This document shows positions 46,034 to 52,529 of a DNA stretch of 52,529 bases, piece by piece. How positions within the stretch are numbered: position 1 is the stretch's first letter; each line of letters starts with the position of its first letter. The translations under genes and the position numbers were made by a program. The DNA is from Bacteroidota bacterium (GTDB lineage: Bacteria > Bacteroidota > Bacteroidia > AKYH767-A > OLB10). The DNA lies in assembly GCA_018268195.1 (NCBI GenBank), contig JAFDWZ010000014.1:1-52529 (forward strand). The letters are read 5' to 3'. The notes beneath the pieces were generated by a model. That model was not told where the DNA came from and ran no database searches. It was given only the letters and a program-made list of their open reading frames with translations.

Positions 46034-46231
46034 TCAGTTTGATGAATTTTTTTTCTGCATGGTTATGCGTTGTTTTCTTCGAAGGAAATAAAAAATTGTT
46101 GCTATAATTGCTATAATATAAATAAATACAGCCTGATTGAGACCTGCACTCATCCATTTATAAGTGGCGGCACACACTGCACCGATGGCAATCAGCAGCC
46201 ATGAAATTTCAAGAATCCTTAGTATTTTCAT
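46034..46231 (-). CDS. Small two-helix membrane protein
   Basis: A 65-residue protein with two membrane helices (ISWLLIAIGAVCAATYKWM and AVFIYIIAIIATIFYFL) and a basic cytoplasmic tail (RRKQRITMQKK). The start lies inside the lptC end, a 23-base overlap in another frame, which argues for translational coupling. No recognised family. The position between lptC and the CorC-like gene suggests an envelope-related role, unproven. Confidence 0.7.
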   Translation of the reverse strand: MKILRILEISWLLIAIGAVCAATYKWMSAGLNQAVFIYIIAIIATIFYFLRRKQRITMQKKNSSN

Positions 46232-46913
46232 CTTTTTTCAGGTTAATAATGCCTTTAATATCAAATATCCGGTAGCGGCTGAAATCCTGATTAGACTCAA
46301 AACCATTACCATAAATTATTTCATCGGCAGTAGTTATTTTTACAAAATCCGGAGAGGAAATCATTCCTGATTTTTCATCCCACTTCAAATATTCTGTCTC
46401 TAGTTTATCGCCTTTAACGTTTACTACCACCACATCTTTTTTAGCTTCCATCGTTTTATCTGCATCATCACGTAGTGCATATTTGCTCGTAAGTGTTGAA
46501 GTAACTTGCTGTTGATCATTAAAAAATTCAACAAAAACTCCTTTAGGCAACTCCGTCACCGGTTTAGGCTGCATAAAACGGTTTAACTCAGGTGTTTTTA
46601 CTTTCACTTTCACAATACCCGAATCGCTGTATAAAATCTCCAAACCTTCTGCACTTTCAACAGGAGCATTATTCTTACCGGTGATAAGGTTAACTTTTTC
46701 AATATCATTTTCGCAAGACATCATCATGAGCAAAGATAAAATATAAAGCAGAGGCTTAAAAACTCTACTCTTAATATTAACGCTGTTAAATCCATTCACT
46801 ACACGAATCCATGCTCCTTGAAAACACCGCATATCCTCATGATTTCCGACAACAGATTTATTGTTTTCTGTAACCTTTTTTACATAAGAACTGTCCGAAT
46901 TTCCGGTCATCAT
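46209..46913 (-). CDS. lptC: LPS export ABC transporter periplasmic protein
   Basis: Bitopic or lipoprotein component that passes LPS from the LptBFG complex to the periplasmic bridge. The 234-residue frame contains the LptC beta-jellyroll (ELPKGVFVEFFNDQQQVTST, YALRDDADKTMEAKKDVVVV, EYLKWDEKSGMISSPDFVKI). A lipoprotein signal (LLYILSLLMMMSC) lies unusually far from the first ATG: about 66 residues. A start at ATG 46832 or GTG 46799 is more likely than 46913. Start therefore unsure; the rest is firm. Divergent from purD. Confidence 0.85.
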   Translation of the reverse strand: MMTGNSDSSYVKKVTENNKSVVGNHEDMRCFQGAWIRVVNGFNSVNIKSRVFKPLLYILSLLMMMSCENDIEKVNLITGKNNAPVESAEGLEILYSDSGIVKVKVKTPELNRFMQPKPVTELPKGVFVEFFNDQQQVTSTLTSKYALRDDADKTMEAKKDVVVVNVKGDKLETEYLKWDEKSGMISSPDFVKITTADEIIYGNGFESNQDFSRYRIFDIKGIINLKKDENTKDS

Positions 46914-47055
46914 AAATTTTAAAAGGCTAAAAATACAGAATATCTGTGCATAACCGAATGCAAGGCGCTCAATGCAACAAAAGTTTAATCATATATAATA
47001 TAGCATTAAGTGTTTCATAGGCGTTTTTAATTATCATTGCAGCAAAATACCTGTA

Positions 47056-48342
47056 ATGAACGTTTTATTGTTAGGCTCAGGAGGTAGAGAGCATGCCTTG
47101 GCATGGAAACTGAAGCAAAGCCGATTGCTCAATAAATTATATATAGCACCGGGCAATGCAGGCACCATGCACTGTGGTGAAAACATTAATGTAAATGTAA
47201 ATGATTTCGCAGCAATCAGGGAAACGGTTTTAAAGTATCATATCAATATGGTAGTTGTCGGGCCTGAAGACCCATTGGTAAACGGAATACGAGATTATTT
47301 TTTGGCTGACGAAATATTACACACTGTTCCTGTAATTGGTCCGTCAAAAAATGGTGCAATGCTTGAAGGAAGCAAAGATTTCTCTAAAGCTTTTATGCAA
47401 CGACATCATATTCCGACTGCACGTTACAAAACTTTTGACAATACCTCAATTGAAGAGGGAAATCGTTTTCTCGAAACCTTAAGCCCTCCTTTCGTTCTGA
47501 AAGCCGATGGACTTGCTGCAGGAAAAGGTGTGCTGATTTGCAAGGATATTATTGAAGCCAAACAACAACTGAAACATATACTCACTGACCAACCCTTCGG
47601 CAGTGCAGGTCATAAAGTAGTTATAGAAGAATTTTTACATGGAATAGAACTCTCCGTTTTTATTCTCACGGATGGCACAAAATATATATTGTTACCTGAG
47701 GCCAAAGATTATAAACGCATTGGTAATAATGACACCGGACTTAACACAGGAGGTATGGGAGCTGTTTCACCGGTTGCTTTTGCCGATGCCTTTTTTATAC
47801 AAAAGGTTGAAGAACGTATTATAAAACCTACTCTCGAAGGTTTGCACTCAGAAAATATTACATACACCGGCTTTTTATTTATCGGGTTGATGAATGTGAA
47901 TGGCGATCCTTATGTGATAGAATATAACTGTCGTTTAGGGGATCCCGAAACTGAAGCTATTTTGCCACGCATGAAAACTGATTTGCTCGAATTGTTCAAT
48001 TCCCTTGCTAATGGAACTTTAAATACTATTAAATATCAGGTAGAGAACACTACTTCGCTTGTGACTATTCTTGTTTCGGGTGGATATCCTGAGGAATATG
48101 AAAAAGGAAAAGTAATTACAGGCTTGGAGAATATAAAGGATGCTACCTTGTTTCATGCCGGCACTATATTTAAAGACAATCGGGTTTTAACCAATGGAGG
48201 CCGAGTTTTAGCATTGCAGGTTTCTGCCCCTACAATTGAAGAAGCACGCGCCATTGCCCATAAAAATTTGACTGAAATCCACTTTGAAAAGGTTTATTTT
48301 CGAAATGATGTAGGTATGGATTTGTTGAAATATCAAAAATAA
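47056..48342 (+). CDS. purD: Phosphoribosylamine--glycine ligase
   Basis: Second step of de novo purine synthesis, joining glycine to phosphoribosylamine with ATP. The 428 residues start MNVLLLGSGGREHALAWKL and carry the ATP-grasp motifs: GSKDFSKAFMQRHHIPTA, KADGLAAGKGV, NTGGMGAVSP and the metal-binding EYNCRLGDPETEA. Length and motifs are complete. Alone in its unit; a TATCATTG at 47032-47039 is a one-mismatch match to the -7 consensus. Confidence 0.97.
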   Translation: MNVLLLGSGGREHALAWKLKQSRLLNKLYIAPGNAGTMHCGENINVNVNDFAAIRETVLKYHINMVVVGPEDPLVNGIRDYFLADEILHTVPVIGPSKNGAMLEGSKDFSKAFMQRHHIPTARYKTFDNTSIEEGNRFLETLSPPFVLKADGLAAGKGVLICKDIIEAKQQLKHILTDQPFGSAGHKVVIEEFLHGIELSVFILTDGTKYILLPEAKDYKRIGNNDTGLNTGGMGAVSPVAFADAFFIQKVEERIIKPTLEGLHSENITYTGFLFIGLMNVNGDPYVIEYNCRLGDPETEAILPRMKTDLLELFNSLANGTLNTIKYQVENTTSLVTILVSGGYPEEYEKGKVITGLENIKDATLFHAGTIFKDNRVLTNGGRVLALQVSAPTIEEARAIAHKNLTEIHFEKVYFRNDVGMDLLKYQK

Positions 48343-48470
48343 ACCTTGGTTAAGGTTTCTGTTTTTTAGTTGCAATGGAGTGTATTTCAACGTGTTATGT
48401 TTATATAGATAATCAATTTCAGATATTCATAACCGGCCAACATCAGTATTTGAAAAAAACAGCTATTTCC

Positions 48471-48503
48471 TTGATTTTTATGAAGGTAAAATTCTTACAT
48501 TTG
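48471..48503 (+). promoter_or_regulatory. Putative rpsU promoter (-33 TTG / -7 TACATTTG)
   Basis: TACATTTG (48496-48503) matches TAnnTTTG and TTG (48471-48473) lies 22 bases upstream. The transcript would begin near 48507, leaving about 23 bases before the ATG. Confidence 0.5.
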
Positions 48504-48529
48504 CGCTCCCATAATTATAAAAACGTATA

Positions 48530-48733
48530 ATGATAATCGTACAGATTAAAGACAACGAGCCAATCGATAAGGCTTTGAAAAAATTCAAAAAGAAATTTGA
48601 AAAAACCGGTGTGGTAAAACAATTGCGTGCTCGTCAGGCATTTGAGAAACCTTCAATTACCCGCAGAACCACCGTTAAAAAAGCTATTCATCGCAACAAT
48701 CTTCAGCGTATTGAAGCTGAAGGCGCGATGTGA
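48530..48733 (+). CDS. rpsU: 30S ribosomal protein bS21
   Basis: Small-subunit protein near the 3' end of 16S rRNA; in Bacteroidota ribosomes bS21 helps cover the anti-Shine-Dalgarno tail. The 67 residues match the family: VQIKDNEPIDKALKKFKKKF and TRRTTVKKAIHRNN. The leader (CCATAATTATAAAAACGTATA before ATG, shown shortened) has no Shine-Dalgarno. Leads the classical Bacteroidota run rpsU-xerC-hpf. Confidence 0.95.
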   Translation: MIIVQIKDNEPIDKALKKFKKKFEKTGVVKQLRARQAFEKPSITRRTTVKKAIHRNNLQRIEAEGAM

Positions 48734-48805
48734 TTTTAACAATCCGCTTTTTATAAAAAGGCTTTTTGCGGAAGTAAGGTAAAATCTTTTTTAAAAATTT
48801 GCGTT

Positions 48806-48813
48806 TACCTTTG
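48806..48813 (+). promoter_or_regulatory. Putative -7 element for the recombinase gene
   Basis: TACCTTTG matches TAnnTTTG, 14 bases before the ATG at 48828. No -33 TTG at normal distance; read-through from rpsU is the alternative. Confidence 0.4.
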
Positions 48814-48827
48814 GCATAAAGAACAAT

Positions 48828-49715
48828 ATGCCTTACGCAAAATTTTTACTTTACCTACAATACGAAAAACGTTATTCAAAACATACAATAACTGCTTATG
48901 GCAAGGACCTTAAGCAGTTTTTTGATTTTATAGGCACTACCTATAATATAAGCGAACCTTCTCAGATCACACATTTTTATATACGGAGTTGGGTGGTATC
49001 GCTCCTTGAGCAAAAGCTCGATGCACGCTCCGTAAACCGAAAAATATCGTCACTCAAAACCTTATTTAAGTTTTTCCTTAGAGAAAAATCTGTTGAGCAC
49101 AACCCTATGCTGAAAATTACGGCTCCCAAGGTCAGTAAAAAGTTACCCGTATTTGTTGACAGAGCTAAAATGGATCAGTTGCTCGATGGAGTAACTTTTC
49201 AAGATGGATTTTCAGGAGTAAGAGATAAACTTATCATCAACATGTTTTATCAAACCGGAATGCGTTTGTCAGAATTAATAAACCTCACCGACAAGGATGT
49301 TGATTTATACAATCTTTCCATTAAGGTATTGGGGAAACGCAATAAAGAACGTATCATACCCATTATTCCTGAACTGAAAAATGAAATTGTGAACTACCTG
49401 AATGAGCGAAATGCCTTTTTAAAACAAGGGCAGATAATCGAAAACTTTTTTATTAAAGATGATGGTAACAAACTATACCCGAAATTCGTTTATAAGGTTG
49501 TGAATATAATGCTACGAGAAGTAACCACCAATTCGAAACGAAGTCCACACGTACTACGACATTCCTTTGCTACGGAAATGCTAAACAGCGGTGCCGAGAT
49601 TAATGCCATTAAAGAAATCTTAGGTCACAGTAATCTGGCCGCCACTCAGGTTTATACCCACAATACTATTGACAAATTAAAAAACATCTATAAACAAGCG
49701 CATCCTAAAGCGTGA
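48828..49715 (+). CDS. Tyrosine recombinase XerC/XerD-like
   Basis: Site-specific recombinase that resolves chromosome dimers at dif. The 295 residues show the N-terminal SAM-like DNA-binding domain (KRYSKHTITAYGKDLKQFFD) and a catalytic domain with TGMRLSELINL (Arg), VLGKRNKERIIP (Lys), PHVLRHSFATEML (HxxR), LGHSNLAATQVYTH (His, nucleophile Tyr276). All catalytic residues are present. The position after rpsU and before hpf is the usual place in the phylum. XerC versus XerD is not decided. Confidence 0.92.
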   Translation: MPYAKFLLYLQYEKRYSKHTITAYGKDLKQFFDFIGTTYNISEPSQITHFYIRSWVVSLLEQKLDARSVNRKISSLKTLFKFFLREKSVEHNPMLKITAPKVSKKLPVFVDRAKMDQLLDGVTFQDGFSGVRDKLIINMFYQTGMRLSELINLTDKDVDLYNLSIKVLGKRNKERIIPIIPELKNEIVNYLNERNAFLKQGQIIENFFIKDDGNKLYPKFVYKVVNIMLREVTTNSKRSPHVLRHSFATEMLNSGAEINAIKEILGHSNLAATQVYTHNTIDKLKNIYKQAHPKA

Positions 49716-49850
49716 TTTAGTATATTTACCAAACCGGATAATATTATTTAATACCATTTGATTTAAAATGCCCACAAATAATAATACTGACATTACAAAA
49801 CCGTAGCTAAAGGGCAAAGTGAAAGTTTTGTACTAAAAACAAAAAGAAGT

Positions 49851-50150
49851 ATGAAGATTAAAGTGCAGTCCATTCATTTTGACGCTGACCAAAAACTCAT
49901 TCAGTTTGTCGAGGAAAAAGTTGATAAGCTCAAACAATTTTATGAGCACATTCTGGATGGTGAAGTTTTTTTACGATTAGACAAAAACGTAACACAGGAA
50001 AACAAAATTGCCGAAATCAAAATAAGCACACCGGGCAAAGTACTTTTTGCCAGTGAGCAATGCGCAACCTTTGAGCAAGCTGCAGACAAATCGGTTGAAG
50101 CCCTTAAAAGGCAAATCACAAAACACAAACAAAAACAAAGAGGAATGTAA
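49851..50150 (+). CDS. hpf: Short ribosome hibernation-promoting factor
   Basis: Binds the decoding centre of idle ribosomes in stationary phase. The 99 residues match short HPF/YfiA: KVQSIHFDADQKLIQFVEEK, VDKLKQFYEHI, EIKISTPGKVLFASEQ and the conserved EQAADKSVEALKRQITKHKQK tail (seen in parts). The C-terminal dimerisation domain of long HPF is absent, so 100S formation would need another factor. The 135-base gap after the recombinase gene holds no clear promoter. Confidence 0.93.
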   Translation: MKIKVQSIHFDADQKLIQFVEEKVDKLKQFYEHILDGEVFLRLDKNVTQENKIAEIKISTPGKVLFASEQCATFEQAADKSVEALKRQITKHKQKQRGM

Positions 50151-50728
50151 TTTCAGGATTCTATTCATAAAAAAGCCGCATCTCACAATGCGGCTTTTTT
50201 TATTCAATCACTCCGTATAAAAAACAATTTAAAATTATCTGATTGATGGAAAAATACGCTTCTGCTTTTAATCCGATTAGATTTTTACTTCTTATTAAAA
50301 AACTAAAATCAATTTCCATTCATTCTCTTTTTTGACATCTTTTGAAGAGCTCCATTTTTTCAAACTTTTTTATGTGATTACACAAAATTTAATGCTTGAA
50401 TTTTACGTCAGGTTGTAAATATTAACAACTCACAAAGACTTTTGATGTGCCTCACTTCTCCATCAACTAATGAAATTGAAGTTGAAAAAATATTCCTGGC
50501 GTTTTATTTTGTCATCATTTTCTCCTCTGACAAAACATTGTTTTGTTTTTTTAGTACAACAAATAAATATTTCTTGATAAAATAAATTTGTTTTAATATT
50601 TTCAAAAAAGGAGTTAACATTTTTGTGTTGAAAAATATTTAGTAGCATGTTTACCATAAAAAAAATTGTGTTGATATTTCGGAAACGTTTTTAAACACAT
50701 AAAGCGAAAAATATTTTTCAGATTTTTT
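50151..50728. other. 578-bp AT-rich gap between hpf and the oxoamine synthase gene
   Basis: Holds the hpf terminator at its left end. A second AT-only hairpin (ACAAAAC/GTTTTGT, 50530-50546, followed by T7) looks like a weak terminator. A short minus-strand frame (50463-50657) has no supporting features. No tRNA or tuf gene, which I would expect after hpf in many Bacteroidota, is seen. Confidence 0.6.
50169..50206 (+). terminator. Intrinsic terminator after hpf
   Basis: AAAAAAGCCGCA (50169-50180) pairs with TGCGGCTTTTTT (50189-50200) around an 8-base loop, followed by further T. It closes the rpsU-recombinase-hpf unit. Confidence 0.92.
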
Positions 50729-51979
50729 ATGACAGATTTGTTTGAGAAGATTAGTAAAAACCGCGGACCTTTAGGCATGCATGCCAAAGAATCGCATGGG
50801 TATTTTACTTTTCCAAAATTGGAAGGAGAAATTTCAAACCGTATGATTTTTCGCGGAAAAGATAAATTAGTTTGGAGTTTAAATAATTATCTGGGTCTTG
50901 CCAATCATCCCGAAGTAAGAAAAACTGATGCTGAAGCAGCCAAGCAATACGGGCTTGCCTTACCCATGGGTGCACGTATGATGAGTGGTGAGTCCGACAA
51001 TCATATTCGCTTAGAGAAAGAACTGGCCGCATTCGAACATAAAGAAGATGCTATATTATTAAACTATGGATATCAGGGCATGGTAAGTGCTATTGATTGC
51101 CTGGTTGACCGTCATGATATAATAGTATATGATTCCGAATCGCATGCTTGTATTATTGATGGTGTACGATTGCATATGGGTAAGCGCTTTGTTTATCCGC
51201 ATAATGATATAGCCAACCTTGAAAAGCAATTAGAGCGAGCAACCAAACTGGCAGAAGAAACCGGTGGTGCAATTCTGGTAATAACAGAAGGTGTTTTTGG
51301 AATGAGTGGAGACCAGGGTAAGCTTAAAGAAATTGTTGCACTGAAAAAGAAATTTCATTTCCGTCTGTTTGTAGATGATGCACATGGTTTTGGAACTATG
51401 GGCAAAACAGGAGCAGGCACCGGTGAAGAACAAGGTGTGCAAGATGGCATTGATATTTACTTCGGAACTTTTGCTAAATCTATGGCATTGATTGGTGGTT
51501 TTATTGCCAGTGATGCACAGATTGTAGAATATTTAAAATACAACATGCGTTCTCAGATATTTGCCAAAAGCCTTCCCATGCCTTTGGTAATTGGCGCATT
51601 GAAACGTTTAGAACTGCTGAAATCGCAGCCTGAGCTTAAAAATAATTTGTGGAAAATTGTGAATGCTTTACAAAACGGCCTGAAATCGGCAGGTTTTGAA
51701 ATTGGCAAAACACAATCACCGGTAACACCGGTATATCTTAATGGTTCAATACCGGAAGCAACTAAACTAATTTACGATTTAAGAGAAAACTTTGATGTAT
51801 TCTGCTCTATGGTAGTATATCCTGTTGTTCCAAAAGGTATCATCCTGCTACGACTGATTCCAACTGCTGTACACACCCTGCAAGATGTGGAGTACACGAT
51901 TGATTCTTTCAGTAAAATAAAAGACAAATTAATGAAAGGCGAATACCGTGCAGAAAAAATTGTAGATATAAACCACTGA
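50729..51979 (+). CDS. Alpha-oxoamine synthase family PLP enzyme (serine palmitoyltransferase / Kbl-like)
   Basis: PLP-dependent condensation of an amino acid with an acyl-CoA. The 416 residues show the family features: WSLNNYLGLANHP, GARMMSGESDNHIRLEKELA, NYGYQGMVSAID, DDAHGFGTMG (cofactor-binding Asp) and GTFAKSMALIGGF with Schiff-base Lys250. Bacteroidota make sphingolipids, so serine palmitoyltransferase is a likely activity, but glycine C-acetyltransferase (Kbl) cannot be excluded by sequence alone. Followed by the histone-like gene after 69 bases. Confidence 0.88.
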   Translation: MTDLFEKISKNRGPLGMHAKESHGYFTFPKLEGEISNRMIFRGKDKLVWSLNNYLGLANHPEVRKTDAEAAKQYGLALPMGARMMSGESDNHIRLEKELAAFEHKEDAILLNYGYQGMVSAIDCLVDRHDIIVYDSESHACIIDGVRLHMGKRFVYPHNDIANLEKQLERATKLAEETGGAILVITEGVFGMSGDQGKLKEIVALKKKFHFRLFVDDAHGFGTMGKTGAGTGEEQGVQDGIDIYFGTFAKSMALIGGFIASDAQIVEYLKYNMRSQIFAKSLPMPLVIGALKRLELLKSQPELKNNLWKIVNALQNGLKSAGFEIGKTQSPVTPVYLNGSIPEATKLIYDLRENFDVFCSMVVYPVVPKGIILLRLIPTAVHTLQDVEYTIDSFSKIKDKLMKGEYRAEKIVDINH

Positions 51980-52048
51980 TGACAAAGTGAAACAAATATT
52001 AATCAATTAAGTATAACGATTTCAATAACCAATAAATAAATAATCATC

Positions 52049-52444
52049 ATGATGAACAATTCAATGATTACTGGCACTACAAGTGCTGAAGTGGTGGAAG
52101 CTAAAAAAGCGGCACCAAAAAAGAAAGCGGCTAAGAAAAAAGCAGCTACTAAAAAGAAGTCTGCAACTAAGAAAAAAGCAGCTCCAAAAAAGAAAGCTAC
52201 TAAGAAAAAAGCAGCTCCAAAAAAGAAAGCAGCTACTAAGAAAAAAGCAGCTACCAAAAAGAAAGCTACTAAAAAGAAAGTAGTATCTGCAAAAAAAGCA
52301 GCTCCAAAAAAGAAAGCGGCTCCAAAAAAGAAAGCAGCTCCAAAAAAGAAAGCGGCTCCAAAAAAGAAAGCAGCTACTAAGAAAAAAGCAGCTCCAAAAA
52401 AGAAAGCGGCTACTAAGAAAAAAGCAGCTGCTAAGAAGAAATAA
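52049..52444 (+). CDS. Histone-H1-like lysine/alanine/proline-rich DNA-binding protein
   Basis: A 131-residue protein of extreme bias: a short non-repetitive start (ATG at 52049 or 52052, MMNNSMITGTTSAEVVEA) and then about 19 units of AAPKKK or AATKKK, some shortened to five residues, with one VVSAKK interruption. The composition resembles eukaryotic H1 tails and the Hc1/AlgP-like proteins of bacteria, which bind and compact DNA non-specifically. There is no globular domain. Function by composition only; Ala/Lys repeats can also arise by slippage. Confidence 0.85.
   Translation: MMNNSMITGTTSAEVVEAKKAAPKKKAAKKKAATKKKSATKKKAAPKKKATKKKAAPKKKAATKKKAATKKKATKKKVVSAKKAAPKKKAAPKKKAAPKKKAAPKKKAATKKKAAPKKKAATKKKAAAKKK
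52100..52441 (+). repeat. In-frame 18-bp (and some 15-bp) coding repeats
   Basis: Units read GCT CCA AAA AAG AAA GC(A/G) with ACT or GCT variants. Four AAPKKK units follow each other at about 52298-52371, with only the third base of one Ala codon alternating. Repeat number could change without loss of frame. Confidence 0.9.
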
Positions 52445-52463
52445 TCTTCTTAGAAATTTTTGG

Positions 52464-52500
52464 AAAGGCCATCCTGTTAAAAGGGTGGCTTTTCTTTTTT
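52464..52500 (+). terminator. Intrinsic terminator after the histone-like gene
   Basis: AAAGGCCATCC (52464-52474) pairs with GGGTGGCTTTT (from 52483), with one or two G-T pairs, around TGTTAAAA, followed by TTTTCTTTTTT. Confidence 0.85.
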
Positions 52501-52529
52501 AAAACAAACCCAATACATAATAAAATAAG

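Noticed and set aside
47032..47039. purD -7 element TATCATTG
   Set aside because: One mismatch to TAnnTTTG and no -33 TTG; kept only as a remark in the purD entry.
50463..50657. 64-codon minus-strand frame in the hpf downstream gap
   Set aside because: AT-driven composition, no ribosome-binding or promoter signal and no family resemblance.
52003..52257. Minus-strand frame and the +2 frame (52083-52283) within the histone-like gene
   Set aside because: Low-complexity shadows of the AAPKKK repeats with no start context of their own.

Overview
The window looks like a chromosomal segment of a low-GC member of the Bacteroidota. The evidence is a type A T9SS sorting domain on a secreted metalloprotease, giant PKD-repeat proteins, families typical of the phylum (DUF4270, DUF4292, DUF2480, DUF2723, S46 peptidase, a conserved 134-residue family), genes that mostly lack Shine-Dalgarno sequences, and repeated TAnnTTTG promoter elements upstream of genes. 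Genus cannot be read from the sequence. I see no rRNA, tRNA, CRISPR array, prophage, insertion sequence, defence island or biosynthetic cluster. This is mostly core-genome housekeeping and cell-envelope territory with two large surface-protein genes.

Layout. 1-4090: the 3' part of a huge PKD-repeat surface protein that stops inside its last fibronectin-like domain, without the expected sorting domain. 4149-8848 (minus): dxs, then a three-gene ABC importer. 8984-14152 (minus): tatA, an EnvC-like degenerate LytM protein, a DUF4292 lipoprotein, a TPR lipoprotein and a sugar nucleotidyltransferase. 14153-14876: the longest gene-poor gap. 14877-17951: DUF2723 membrane protein. 18025-22050 (minus): glmS, a DUF4270 lipoprotein and a half-length glycogen-synthase-like protein. 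22294-24932: pabB and tilS. 25040-27564 (minus): DUF4412 protein, thioesterase, outer membrane protein, AlkD-like protein. 27854-29107: odhB. 29192-33761 (minus): S46 dipeptidyl peptidase, DUF2480, SufT-like protein, GT-C-like membrane protein. 33831-34859: ligase-associated-type exonuclease. 34888-46913 (minus): a conserved hypothetical, serine hydrolase, lipB, an RluA-type pseudouridine synthase, a T9SS-secreted M12B metalloprotease, methyltransferase, rbfA, a coiled-coil secreted protein, a CorC-like protein, a small membrane protein and lptC. 47056-52444 (plus): purD, rpsU, a XerC/D-like recombinase, short HPF, an alpha-oxoamine synthase and a lysine/alanine-rich histone-H1-like protein.

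How the genes fit together. Much of the content serves the envelope: UDP-GlcNAc supply (glmS), peptidoglycan remodelling control (EnvC-like), Tat export, LPS transport (lptC), surface lipoproteins, GT-C-type membrane proteins and secreted or periplasmic proteases. A second theme is translation (rpsU, hpf, rbfA, tilS, RluA). LipB modifies lipoyl domains such as the one in the OdhB encoded here.

Most promising points for follow-up: the C-terminally truncated PKD protein; the conserved-looking operon of a catalytically doubtful GT5 half-enzyme with DUF4270 and GlmS; the near-identical internal domain duplications in both giant surface proteins; the histone-like gene built from in-frame 18-bp units; a C9 tract in a divergent regulatory region; and rpsU with no visible Shine-Dalgarno. 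I found no convincing wholly new system.
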